From an uncultured Pelagibacteraceae bacterium (GTDB lineage: Bacteria; Pseudomonadota; Alphaproteobacteria; Pelagibacterales; Pelagibacteraceae), in NCBI GenBank assembly GCA_902547535.1, contig CACCOB010000002.1, forward strand, positions 1 to 64,000: DNA of 64,000 nucleotides. Direction: 5' to 3'. A model generated the notes under the pieces. That model was not told the DNA's origin. It saw nothing but the letters and a program-made list of their open reading frames with translations, and searched no databases. Shown one piece after another: positions 9,747 to 19,727 of this stretch (positions are counted from its first letter, which is position 1; each line of letters starts with the position of its first letter). A program made the position numbers and the translations under genes.

Positions 9747-10677
9747 AAATTTAATCGTAAGATCTATTTTTTCTACATTACTACTAATAGTAATTTTAAT
9801 AGGAATTAAAAACTATATCACAAACCAAAATGAGACATTTAATTTTTTACTAAAAATCGATTTTAAATTTATAATATTTATACTTTTACTATCATTAAAT
9901 TATCTAATAATCGAAAGCTTTAATCAAAGAAAAATTATTCAGATATTTGCAAATCAAAAAGAAAAACTATTTATATGTTTTTTGATAATTAATTTTACAT
10001 ATTTGCTTAACACAATATTTAATTTTTTTGGAACATTTTTCAGATGCGTATATTTGAAAAAAAATTATAAAATAGATATCAAAGATTTTGTTTCTTTTAC
10101 ACTTTTACTTGCTTTACTTGAGTTGTTTGTTTTTATGGGATTAACTGTTATATTTAATATTGTATTTCAGGTTTTACAATTTAATGACTATCTTTTTATC
10201 TTAATGCTAATTTTATTTTTAATGTTATTTTTTTCACTATTGATAATTTATAATTTTAAAAAAATCACTATCGTACTTACTTTTTTAAATAAAAAAAATT
10301 TTTTATTTTTAAAAAACTTATTCATTAAGTATAATAAAAATCTTCCCTTTTTTTTTAAGCTTTTTTTTTATCAATATATTGTTCTTATGTGTATTTATTT
10401 TTCAGGATTTTATGAACTTAAGGGAATATTTAATATTGGATTTAGTAGTTTAGCATCGGCTATTACCTCGATTAGTTTTTTTTTTAATTTTACACCCTTA
10501 TCTATCGGAATTACAGAAACAATGTTGTACATCGGGACAAAATCTATGGAAATCAAATTTTCAGAAATAATTTTTCTTACTGGAATATTTAGAGTCTCAT
10601 TATTAATAATTTATTTAATTTTTGGAATTTTATCTATAATTATCCTTCAGAATAAAAAAAAGTATGATGAATTGTAA
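9739..10677 (+). CDS. multi-pass membrane protein, LPG synthase TM/flippase-like
   Basis: About 8 hydrophobic segments; 'NYLIIESFNQRK', 'FFNFTPLSIGITETML' resembles the lysylphosphatidylglycerol synthase TM family; overlaps both neighbours. Confidence 0.6.
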   Translation: MNKNLIVRSIFSTLLLIVILIGIKNYITNQNETFNFLLKIDFKFIIFILLLSLNYLIIESFNQRKIIQIFANQKEKLFICFLIINFTYLLNTIFNFFGTFFRCVYLKKNYKIDIKDFVSFTLLLALLELFVFMGLTVIFNIVFQVLQFNDYLFILMLILFLMLFFSLLIIYNFKKITIVLTFLNKKNFLFLKNLFIKYNKNLPFFFKLFFYQYIVLMCIYFSGFYELKGIFNIGFSSLASAITSISFFFNFTPLSIGITETMLYIGTKSMEIKFSEIIFLTGIFRVSLLIIYLIFGILSIIILQNKKKYDEL

Positions 10678-11794
10678 ATTTTGTTTAATGGATGAAACTG
10701 TTGGAAATCTAAAAATAGATAGTCAAGGTGAATGTAAGTATTGTAAGGCTCATAAAGAGATGGAAAAAGAATACCAATTAGGAGACAACTCTTTTGATAG
10801 ATTAAAAGAAATCGCTTCTAAAATAAAAAAAGAGGGAAAACACAAAAAATACGATTGTATATGTGGAGTAAGTGGAGGTAGAGATAGCTCTTATGCTTTA
10901 TATGTAACCAAAAAAATTTTAGGTTTAAGACCTTTAGCTGTACACTTTGATAATGGGTTTAATTCAGAAATATCAGTTAGCAATATTCACTCTATTTGCT
11001 CTAAAATGAATATCGATTTAGAAACTAAAGTAGCTGATTGGGAAACATTTAAAAATGTAACAAGATCGTTTTTCTTTGCTTCAGTACCAGACGTAGATAT
11101 AACAACCGATATTGGAATATTTAAAACTATGTACGAAATTGCCCATAGAGAAAAAATAAATTATGTATTTAATGGCCACTCTTTTAGAACAGAAGGTTTA
11201 GACCCCTTAGAGTGGACCTATATGGACGGTTTGTACATAAAAAGTATTTTCAGAAAGTATGGCAAAGGAAATTTGAAGAAATTTGATAATTTTACAATCA
11301 AAGATCTAATAAAGTATAAATTTTTAAGGAATATCAAAACTGTTTTACCACTAAACTTTATTGAATATGACAATGATAAAGTAATATCAACATTAAAAGA
11401 AAATTTTGACTGGAATTATTATGGATCCCATCATCATGAGTCTACTTTCACTAAGTTTTGTATCTCATATTATCTTCCAAAAAAATTTAATATAGATAGA
11501 AGAAAAACTGATTTATCTGCAATGATAAGATCAAAAAAAATAAAAATTGAAAAGGCGAGAGAATTGATAAGTAAAAAAGTTAAAATTGATGATGAGGAAA
11601 ATCTATTAGATTTTGTTTTAAATAAATTAGATATTTCCAAAAAAGAATTTGACGAAATATTAAAAAAAGAGAACAAAAATTTTAAAAATTTCTTTACTTA
11701 TTACGATATTTTAAAATACTTTAAATTTATCATTCATTTAATGACTAAAATAAAATTACTACCAAAGATATTATATTTAAAATATTTTTCATAA
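10664..11794 (+). CDS. N-acetyl sugar amidotransferase (WbpG-like)
   Basis: N-terminal Zn-ribbon 'CKFCLMDETV...CKYCKAH' plus PP-loop 'GVSGGRDSSYALY'; linked to hisH/hisF. Confidence 0.88.
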   Translation: MMNCKFCLMDETVGNLKIDSQGECKYCKAHKEMEKEYQLGDNSFDRLKEIASKIKKEGKHKKYDCICGVSGGRDSSYALYVTKKILGLRPLAVHFDNGFNSEISVSNIHSICSKMNIDLETKVADWETFKNVTRSFFFASVPDVDITTDIGIFKTMYEIAHREKINYVFNGHSFRTEGLDPLEWTYMDGLYIKSIFRKYGKGNLKKFDNFTIKDLIKYKFLRNIKTVLPLNFIEYDNDKVISTLKENFDWNYYGSHHHESTFTKFCISYYLPKKFNIDRRKTDLSAMIRSKKIKIEKARELISKKVKIDDEENLLDFVLNKLDISKKEFDEILKKENKNFKNFFTYYDILKYFKFIIHLMTKIKLLPKILYLKYFS

Positions 11795-12912
11795 TGAAAT
11801 ATTTAAATAAAAATTTCATTTTTTATTATATTTTTCCAATTCTACTTCTTTTACTATTTTTTATTTTTACAGGTTATAAAACATCAACAGATACTCAAAG
11901 GTTTATAGAGTGGTCTAATGAAATTAATTTTTCAATAAAAAACAGTATTTTATATTTATACGATCAAAGAGGAATTGATGGAGTAATGTTTTATATATCT
12001 GTTATATATTTTAAAATTACTTTTCTTTTCAGAGAATACTGGAAGGAAATCTTTCTTTTTTTAAACATATTGTGTTTTATTTTTACTCTTTTTTTATTTA
12101 AAAAAAATTTTTCGCAAATAATAAAACTTTATCAATTTTTACCTTATTTTTTGCTCTTGAACTATGATTATTTAAATTGGTCAAATTATATTCTTACCGA
12201 TTTTTTTTTTAGTTTTTTAGTTTTTATCTTTATTACTAATTTAATATTTACGAAAAATAATATTATTACTTACGTTTTGTTGGTACTAGTAATACTTACG
12301 CGTCCACCAGGGATAGTACTTTTATTTATTACAATACAATACTTTTATTTAAATTCCTCAATAGATGAGTCAAAAAAATTTAGATATAGAATATTTTTAT
12401 TATTAATATTTTATATTTTGTTTATATTTTTATCTTCTTATTTAATAATTAATAATATTTTTTTTGAAACTTTAAGTGACACTTTCCAATATCATAGATC
12501 TTATTTTTTGGAAGGTGTAATAATTAACGATAGACCTCATACATATGTTGAAAAACCAAATGATATGCTAGATATTATAAAAATTATATTGTTAAGATTT
12601 TTAAATTTTTTTTTCTTCATTGATAAATTATTTAGTTTTAAACATAATTTTATAAATTTAATAATATTTATACCATTATATTCTCTTTCCTTGTTAGCAA
12701 TTTTTAATTTTAATACTTTCAACAAAACACAAAAAAAAATTATATTAGCTATGTTACTCTCCGTTATTTCTTTTTGTTTTTTTCATTCAATTTTATTAAT
12801 TGATTTTGATTGGAGATATAGGTTGCCATGTATTTTGCCAATTACAATCGTTATGTTAGTAAGTATTGAAAAATTACTATCAAGTTATAAATTATTAAAA
12901 ATATTTACTTAG
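11794..12912 (+). CDS. multi-pass membrane protein, putative GT-C glycosyltransferase
   Basis: Highly hydrophobic; 'ILTRPPGIVLLF' as in GT-C/ArnT-like proteins. Confidence 0.55.
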   Translation: MKYLNKNFIFYYIFPILLLLLFFIFTGYKTSTDTQRFIEWSNEINFSIKNSILYLYDQRGIDGVMFYISVIYFKITFLFREYWKEIFLFLNILCFIFTLFLFKKNFSQIIKLYQFLPYFLLLNYDYLNWSNYILTDFFFSFLVFIFITNLIFTKNNIITYVLLVLVILTRPPGIVLLFITIQYFYLNSSIDESKKFRYRIFLLLIFYILFIFLSSYLIINNIFFETLSDTFQYHRSYFLEGVIINDRPHTYVEKPNDMLDIIKIILLRFLNFFFFIDKLFSFKHNFINLIIFIPLYSLSLLAIFNFNTFNKTQKKIILAMLLSVISFCFFHSILLIDFDWRYRLPCILPITIVMLVSIEKLLSSYKLLKIFT

Positions 12913-14155
12913 GTAAATTTTTAACTCTTTCTTGCCAATTTCTTGAAGGCTGTTCATTTGGGTGTTTCCATGGAAGATTAATAAAGAAAATTGAGGAATA
13001 TGAAAACCAGACTATAAATATAAAAGTTACGTATCTTTTAAATAAATAATAATTATTCTGCAAAATAATACCAAATGTCCAAAAAATAATAAAAGCGTAA
13101 TCACCCACCATGTACGCTCTTGTGTGATATGTCATTTGATCAAATGTAAACCTACCAAATTTTTGCGCTGCATATCCTTGAATAAAAGTAAAAAATATTA
13201 ACAGAAATCCAAATAATATTTCTTTCCTAAATTTAATATATGAATTTTTGTTAGACAAAAATATTATAAAAGGTATTAAAAATATAAAATAATAATCAAA
13301 ATTATACTTAAGAAAAACAAAAATACTTCTAATAAATGCTAAAAAAATTGTGTTTAAATCACTGCTTAAAATCCATGAACCATAACTATGATCACTCTCA
13401 AATAAATGAAAATAAATTTCATAACCAAGATTATTTATATAAATTAAATAAAATAATGGAAATAAAGAAATTACAATTATGAATAAAAATGCTTCTTTAA
13501 TTTTTTTATATATTATAAAATAGCTAATAATTGCTAGTATTATTGCGATATTGTGTTTAACAGTTATCAAATACCCTATAAAAAAAACTAAAATTAAAGA
13601 TTTAATTATTCTTTCTTTATGAACATTAGTGATTAGATATGTAGCAATAATTGGGTAAAGAAATTGAAATTCACTCGTATTGATTTGTGAAATCATTCTT
13701 ATACTTTCCCAACTTAGAAATAATGCAAATGTTGATATTATTGCAATCTTTCTGTCAAAATATCTTTCATAAATACCTATACACATCATCATAGATATTA
13801 AATAAAAAATAATTTTAGTTATTAAATATCCTGCAGTCCCAAAATATAAGTCAGATAATTCTACGTTTAATAAATTAAAAATATTTTTTAAAAATTCAGA
13901 AAAAAAAAACGATGGAATAAGATATCCAGGTCTCTCTAGTCTTGTATTATTTTTTTCAAAATATTCTGGAAAATATAGAGATGACAATACTTCTCCCGGA
14001 GTATCAGAGTCATACTGCCAAAAAAAAATTAAATCATTAAATGGTTTATAAACTTCATGCTCAGGATAAGGATTAGTCCATGGAAGAAAATTCGATACTA
14101 TAAAAATTACTATAATAAAAGAAGCACAATATATAAAATTTTTATATTTATCCAT
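12905..14155 (-). CDS. multi-pass membrane protein, putative glycosyltransferase
   Basis: Many hydrophobic segments; inverted relative to neighbours; 8-nt 3' overlap with the preceding convergent gene. Confidence 0.55.
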   Translation of the reverse strand: MDKYKNFIYCASFIIVIFIVSNFLPWTNPYPEHEVYKPFNDLIFFWQYDSDTPGEVLSSLYFPEYFEKNNTRLERPGYLIPSFFFSEFLKNIFNLLNVELSDLYFGTAGYLITKIIFYLISMMMCIGIYERYFDRKIAIISTFALFLSWESIRMISQINTSEFQFLYPIIATYLITNVHKERIIKSLILVFFIGYLITVKHNIAIILAIISYFIIYKKIKEAFLFIIVISLFPLFYLIYINNLGYEIYFHLFESDHSYGSWILSSDLNTIFLAFIRSIFVFLKYNFDYYFIFLIPFIIFLSNKNSYIKFRKEILFGFLLIFFTFIQGYAAQKFGRFTFDQMTYHTRAYMVGDYAFIIFWTFGIILQNNYYLFKRYVTFIFIVWFSYSSIFFINLPWKHPNEQPSRNWQERVKNLPK

Positions 14156-14222
14156 CCAAAGTTTGAATATAACAATAACACTTTAATTTAAATAAAAAAA
14201 ATATTATATGTAATTTTTCTCT

Positions 14223-15317
14223 ATGAAAATATTAATCATATCAAATACTTTTTGGAGTATTTATAATTTTAGATCAAGTTTTATTAAAAAATTTATAGAA
14301 AGTAAGAATGAAGTTTTGGTTGCCTCTTTAAAAGATAAAAATGTAAAGAAATTAAAAAAAATTGGTTCGAAAATTCATTTTATTGATATTTTTTCTAAAA
14401 ATACAAATCCCTGGAAGGAAATTATTTTGTTATTTCAACTAAAAAATTTATTTAATGAGTATAAACCTGATGTAGTAATAAATTTTACTATCAAACCTAT
14501 TATTTATAGTAGTTTATTACTGAAAACAAAAAAAGTTAAAGTAATAAATACACTAGATGGTTTTGGACTTAGTCTAACAAAAAATTTTTTCTTTAAAAAA
14601 ATGATATTTTTTTTATTTAGAATATCTCAATCAAAAATTTTTAAATTTTATGCTGTGACAAATAATGATTATGAACTATTAAAAAAAAAAAATTTGATTC
14701 CTAGAAAAAAATTATCTTTAATTAATGGGACAGGAATAAATCTTAAACATTATAACTATTCAAAACCAAATAATAAAAAAAATACAGTATTTATATTTAT
14801 TGGACGCTTTTTACTCTTAAAGGGTATAAAGCTTTTTGTGGAAGCCTCAGGAATAGTTAAAAAAAAATTCAGAAATACAAGTTTTATTGCCATAGGTGAT
14901 TTTAAAGAGGATAATTATTCTATTTCTAAAAAGGAATTGGATTTATGGAAAAAAAATAAAGTAGTAAAATTTATTAAACCTAAAGATGATATAAGAAATT
15001 TAATAAATAAATCTGACTGCATGGTCCTTCCAACTACATATCCAGAGGGTATAAATAGATCTCTTTTAGAGAGTTTATCAATGGGAAGACCAGCTATTAC
15101 AAATAAGGTAGGTGGATGCAAGCAGATTATTAAGAATAATTTTAATGGTTATATTAAATTAATTAAGAATGAGAATGATCTAGCAAATATGATGATAAAA
15201 TTTCATAATTTAAACTATAAAAAAAAATTAAGGTTTTCTATAAACGGCAGAGAATTTGTTGAAAAAAATTTCAATGAAGTAAATATTATTAATAAATATT
15301 TGAAAGATTTTAGATGA
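14223..15317 (+). CDS. glycosyltransferase family 4
   Basis: 'MKILIISNTFWSIYNFR', 'NTLDGFGLSLT', 'PTTYPEGINRSLLESLSMGRPAITNKVGG' PglA-like motifs. Confidence 0.85.
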   Translation: MKILIISNTFWSIYNFRSSFIKKFIESKNEVLVASLKDKNVKKLKKIGSKIHFIDIFSKNTNPWKEIILLFQLKNLFNEYKPDVVINFTIKPIIYSSLLLKTKKVKVINTLDGFGLSLTKNFFFKKMIFFLFRISQSKIFKFYAVTNNDYELLKKKNLIPRKKLSLINGTGINLKHYNYSKPNNKKNTVFIFIGRFLLLKGIKLFVEASGIVKKKFRNTSFIAIGDFKEDNYSISKKELDLWKKNKVVKFIKPKDDIRNLINKSDCMVLPTTYPEGINRSLLESLSMGRPAITNKVGGCKQIIKNNFNGYIKLIKNENDLANMMIKFHNLNYKKKLRFSINGREFVEKNFNEVNIINKYLKDFR

Positions 15318-16633
15318 GGCTTAAAAAAATAAAAATAGGAGTAATTGGTCTTGGATATGTTGGGTTACCACTGTTTGTAAAATTTGCACAAAAATATGAC
15401 ACTTTAGGTTTTGATATAAACAAAAAAAAAATTTTAGATTTAAAAAAAAATAAAGATATAACTTTACAATTAAAAAAGAAAGAATTTAGATATATATCAA
15501 ATAAAATTACTTTTAATATTGAAAATCTAAAAGATTGCAATATTTTAATCGTAACAGTCCCTACACCAGTTAATAAAAATAAAGATCCTGATTTAAATCC
15601 ACTAAAAAATGCTTGTTTGTTAATTTCAAAAATTATCAAACATAAAGATATCGTAATTTTTGAATCAACAAGTTTTCCTGGCACCACAGAGGAAATATGC
15701 GCTAAAATAATTGAGAAAAAATCTTTAATTAATTATGTAAAAAATGATGTTTACGAAAAAGTACTTAAAAAAAAAAATAAAGAATACTTTTATTGTGGTT
15801 ACTCCCCAGAAAGAATTAATCCAGGAGATGGAACTCACACATTAGAAAATATAGTAAAAGTTGTTTCAGCTAGTACTAAAAAAACTTTAAATTTTGTTAA
15901 TAATTTATATTTATCAATCATAAGAGCAGGTACCTACAAAGCTGAAAGTATTAAAGTTGCAGAAGCAGCCAAGATAATTGAAAATACACAAAGAGATATA
16001 AATATAGCTTTATTTAATGAACTATCGATAATATTTAACAAACTTAATTTAAATACAAAGTCAATTATTGATGCTGCATCAACTAAATGGAATTTTCATA
16101 AGTATGAGCCAGGACTCGTAGGTGGTCACTGCATTAGTACAGATCCTTACTATTTAACATATATTTCTAAAAAAAATAAATATTCTCCAAAAATAATTTT
16201 GTCTGGAAGAAAATTAAATGATGGTATGTCAAAGTGGGTGCTAAAAAATATTTTAAGGATTTTAAATAAAAAAACACCTAAAAAAAAAATAAAGGTATTG
16301 ATGTTAGGTTTAACATTTAAAGAAAATTGTCCCGACACACGAAACTCACAATTAATTCAACTCTCAGAAATGTTAATAAAAAAAAACATGAATATTTCTG
16401 TATTTGATCCATATATTAAGACTAAATCTGATGGTGAAATTAATAAAAAAATTGTCTTACTTAGAAATCTTCCCAAACAAAAAGGGAAATTTGATATTAT
16501 AATTATTGGAATAAAGCATAATTTATTCAAAAAAATTAAAGTAAATTATTTAAATAAAATTAAAAAAAAAGATGGTTTCATTATTGATTTAAAAAATCTT
16601 ATACCTAAAAGATTTTCAGATTTTCAACTATGA
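15314..16633 (+). CDS. tviB: UDP-N-acetylhexosamine 6-dehydrogenase (TviB/VipA/WbpO type)
   Basis: 'IGVIGLGYVGLPL', 'VTVPTPVNKNKDPDL', 'ESTSFPGTTEE', 'YSPERINPGD', 'GLVGGHCISTDPYYL'. Confidence 0.88.
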   Translation: MRLKKIKIGVIGLGYVGLPLFVKFAQKYDTLGFDINKKKILDLKKNKDITLQLKKKEFRYISNKITFNIENLKDCNILIVTVPTPVNKNKDPDLNPLKNACLLISKIIKHKDIVIFESTSFPGTTEEICAKIIEKKSLINYVKNDVYEKVLKKKNKEYFYCGYSPERINPGDGTHTLENIVKVVSASTKKTLNFVNNLYLSIIRAGTYKAESIKVAEAAKIIENTQRDINIALFNELSIIFNKLNLNTKSIIDAASTKWNFHKYEPGLVGGHCISTDPYYLTYISKKNKYSPKIILSGRKLNDGMSKWVLKNILRILNKKTPKKKIKVLMLGLTFKENCPDTRNSQLIQLSEMLIKKNMNISVFDPYIKTKSDGEINKKIVLLRNLPKQKGKFDIIIIGIKHNLFKKIKVNYLNKIKKKDGFIIDLKNLIPKRFSDFQL

Positions 16634-17862
16634 GTAATGATCCTTACATTTTAAAAAAAAATATTCTTAATATTATTTTTTTACTTATACCTATTTCATT
16701 AACAATAGGTCCACTAATTGCTGAAATTACTTTTAATATATTTACTATAATAATATTACATGAAATTTTTAAGTATAAAAAAATAGAAATATTTAAAGAA
16801 AAAATCTTTATTTTTTTTTATATTTTTTATTCTATCACTCTTTTATCTGCCATCCTTTATCAAAATTCTTTTCTAATAGTTAAATTTTTTTTTTATTTTA
16901 GATTAATTTTATTTTTAATTTGTGCAAAATACTTTTTTGATCAAAAATATTTTAACTATAAATATATAAACTTTTTATTTATATTTTTTTTAATTATTAT
17001 TATTGATGCAATTGCTCAGATTATTTCTGGAACTAGTCTATTAGGCAACTCAGGACAATACTCTGAGGGATTTACTTTTAATATATCAGGCATTTTTTTT
17101 AGTGAAGAAATATTGGGTAGTTACTTATCTAGATTATTACCAGTAATAAGCTTCTTTTCTTATATTAAATACAAAAATTATTTAGCTAATAATTTTAATG
17201 TTATTTTTTACATATTGTGTTTTTTCATAATATTATTTACAGGTGAAAGAGTAGCAATTATTATTATGTTATTAAATATTTTATTAATACTTGCGATAGG
17301 AAAAAATTTTAGAAATGTAACAATATTATTATTACTTTTACCAATAGTTTTATTTGGATCATTTAAATACGAGAGTAAAATATTTAATAGATTAATTGAT
17401 ACTACATACACACAAATTTTTGAGAATAATAAATTTAATTGGATTTCCGAAGCACATTCAAAACATTTGATAAGCTCTTACCACATATTTAAAGATAATA
17501 AATTTTTAGGTGCAGGGCCTAGATCTTTCAGAATTGAATGCAAAAAATATAATCATATAGTAAAAGGATGCTCAACTCATCCTCACAACAATTATGCTCA
17601 AATTTTAGCTGAGACTGGTATATTGGGATTTTCAATTTTTATATTTGGTATTTATTTTATATATAAGTCTTTTATTAAATACTTTTATTATTATTTTAAA
17701 AAAAAGCGTTTCGAATATATATATTTGGTACTACCTCTGGGAGCTTTAGTTTTTCAATTTATACCAATCCTACCAACAGGAAACTTTTTTAATAACTGGC
17801 TATCAATAATTTATTTTTATACATTATCTCTAATTTTTTTCAAAAGAGAAAAAATTAACTAA
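16630..17862 (+). CDS. O-antigen ligase/polymerase (WaaL/Wzy_C family)
   Basis: Multi-TM; 'GAGPRSFRIEC...STHPHNNYAQILAETGILGF' signature. Confidence 0.82.
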   Translation: MSNDPYILKKNILNIIFLLIPISLTIGPLIAEITFNIFTIIILHEIFKYKKIEIFKEKIFIFFYIFYSITLLSAILYQNSFLIVKFFFYFRLILFLICAKYFFDQKYFNYKYINFLFIFFLIIIIDAIAQIISGTSLLGNSGQYSEGFTFNISGIFFSEEILGSYLSRLLPVISFFSYIKYKNYLANNFNVIFYILCFFIILFTGERVAIIIMLLNILLILAIGKNFRNVTILLLLLPIVLFGSFKYESKIFNRLIDTTYTQIFENNKFNWISEAHSKHLISSYHIFKDNKFLGAGPRSFRIECKKYNHIVKGCSTHPHNNYAQILAETGILGFSIFIFGIYFIYKSFIKYFYYYFKKKRFEYIYLVLPLGALVFQFIPILPTGNFFNNWLSIIYFYTLSLIFFKREKIN

Positions 17863-18619
17863 CTTTCTTTGATTTTATTGTTAGTCTGAAAAAATAATAA
17901 GAGAAATAAATAAAATATGTAAGAAGTATTAATACCTCAGGATGAAAAAATAACTTATCACTTAGCTTTAGAGTATTAGGAATTCCTGATTGAATAAGAT
18001 CTGGTTGATAGTTTGGATCTTTTTGCATTATTTTAATATCGTAATTTTTTCTTGTTAAGTATTGAACTCTTTTTATTTTTTTAAAATATAATTCAAGTTC
18101 ATTTAAAAGAAATAGATCATATTCCTTTTTATTTACAAATTCGCTACCTCCTTTTTGCAATATAAACTTATCTAAGAGTTTTCTTTGTTTGGATATAAAT
18201 TGAACTCTTTTTTCTTCAAACTTTTTTTTAATGTCATTAACATCTATGTCTTTATTATGAAAAAAAGCATAATAATAATAATTATTCGAACTTTTTCTTC
18301 CTGGAACATATCTGTTTTCAAATTCAAAGAATCTTTCAATGAGTAATTCCTCAAAAACATCACCCAAAATTATGCTTGTTTGAAAGCCAGGATAAATTTT
18401 TTCAAACCATATATAGTATTGATAATCAGTGTACTTTTCATAAGCCTGATCGAATTCAAATAAATTTGCATCCGGACTAAGTTTTTTGATTTCTTCAACT
18501 TTCGATCTTTCATAATATTGAATAGAGTATGAAGTTGATAAAGAAATTAAAAGAATTAGAAATAGTACGTATTTTTTTTTATTTAAAAACTCTAAAAGAT
18601 TAAAATTTTCTTGTTTCAT
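17855..18619 (-). CDS. hypothetical protein with N- and C-terminal TM segments (Wzz-like topology)
   Basis: 'KKYVLFLILLISLSTSYSIQY' near N-terminus, charged middle, 'HPEVLILLTYFIYFSYYFF' near C-terminus. Confidence 0.5.
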   Translation of the reverse strand: MKQENFNLLEFLNKKKYVLFLILLISLSTSYSIQYYERSKVEEIKKLSPDANLFEFDQAYEKYTDYQYYIWFEKIYPGFQTSIILGDVFEELLIERFFEFENRYVPGRKSSNNYYYYAFFHNKDIDVNDIKKKFEEKRVQFISKQRKLLDKFILQKGGSEFVNKKEYDLFLLNELELYFKKIKRVQYLTRKNYDIKIMQKDPNYQPDLIQSGIPNTLKLSDKLFFHPEVLILLTYFIYFSYYFFRLTIKSKKVS

Positions 18620-18689
18620 TTTGAATTTAATCTTAATAAATCTCTATTAATTATTTTTTAATTTTATTAATGATGTATAAATCATATAT

Positions 18690-19688
18690 ATGAAAAGTAA
18701 AGTCGCACTAATCTTTGGTGTAACAGGTCAAGATGGCTCATATTTATCTGAGTTGTTGCTAAAAAATAAATATAAAGTTCATGGAGTTAAAAGAAGGTCT
18801 TCTTTAATAAACACTAAAAGAGTTGATCACTTATTCTACGATAACAAAAATTTTCACTTACATTATGGTGACGTTACCGATACTTTAAGTATAATTAATT
18901 TAATTAAAAAAATTAAACCAGATGAAATTTATAATCTTGCAGCTCAAAGTCATGTAAAAGTTTCATTTGAAATACCACTATATACTGCAGATGTTGATGC
19001 TTTAGGATCATTAAGAATATTAGAAGCAATTAAGTTAATTGATAAAAAAATTAAATATTATCAAGCATCGAGCTCAGAAATGTTTGGTAATACCGATAAA
19101 AAAATACAGGATGAAAAAACAAAATTTAATCCTCAATCAGTTTATGGAATATCAAAAGTTTTCTCTTTTTATGCAACTAAAAATTATAGAGATGCACATG
19201 ATATTTTTGCTTGTAATGGTATCTTATTTAATCATGAGTCTTCAAGAAGAGGTGAGACTTTTGTAACAAAAAAAATAGTGGATGGGTTAAAAAAAATTAA
19301 AAGTGGAAAAAGTAAAAAATTAGTATTAGGAAATTTGTACTCAATTAGGGATTGGGGTCATGCTAAAGACTTTGTTTATGCAATGTGGAAAATAATGCAA
19401 ATGAAAAAATCTGACGATTATGTAATTTCAACAAACAAACAAATTTCAGTAAAAAAATTTGTAGAATTAGTTGCTAAAAAACTTGATATAGACATTAAGT
19501 GGAGAGGAAAGGGTTTAAATGAAAAGGGTTACTATAAAGGAAGGCCCATTATTGAAGTTAGTAAAAAATATTTTAGGCCAACAGATGTGAATTATTTACG
19601 GGGAAGTTATAAAAAAGCAAAAAAATTAATTGGATGGAAGCCTAAACTAGATATTAATTATTTAATTGATGAAATGTTAAATAATTAA
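18690..19688 (+). CDS. gmd: GDP-mannose 4,6-dehydratase
   Basis: 'IFGVTGQDGSYLSELLL', 'AAQSHVKVSFE', 'SSSEMFGN', 'YGISK', 'NHESSRRGETFVTKKI'. Confidence 0.9.
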   Translation: MKSKVALIFGVTGQDGSYLSELLLKNKYKVHGVKRRSSLINTKRVDHLFYDNKNFHLHYGDVTDTLSIINLIKKIKPDEIYNLAAQSHVKVSFEIPLYTADVDALGSLRILEAIKLIDKKIKYYQASSSEMFGNTDKKIQDEKTKFNPQSVYGISKVFSFYATKNYRDAHDIFACNGILFNHESSRRGETFVTKKIVDGLKKIKSGKSKKLVLGNLYSIRDWGHAKDFVYAMWKIMQMKKSDDYVISTNKQISVKKFVELVAKKLDIDIKWRGKGLNEKGYYKGRPIIEVSKKYFRPTDVNYLRGSYKKAKKLIGWKPKLDINYLIDEMLNN

Positions 19689-19727
19689 TATTTTTAACTA
19701 TTATTTTTAAAAAAAAATTCATGCACT

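Noticed and set aside
15310-15687. Antisense ORF 125 aa opposite tviB start
   Set aside because: Overlaps a well-supported dehydrogenase; Phe/Leu/Ile-rich by composition.
19039-19266. Alternative-frame ORF inside gmd
   Set aside because: Same-strand +1 frame of a conserved gene, no motif.
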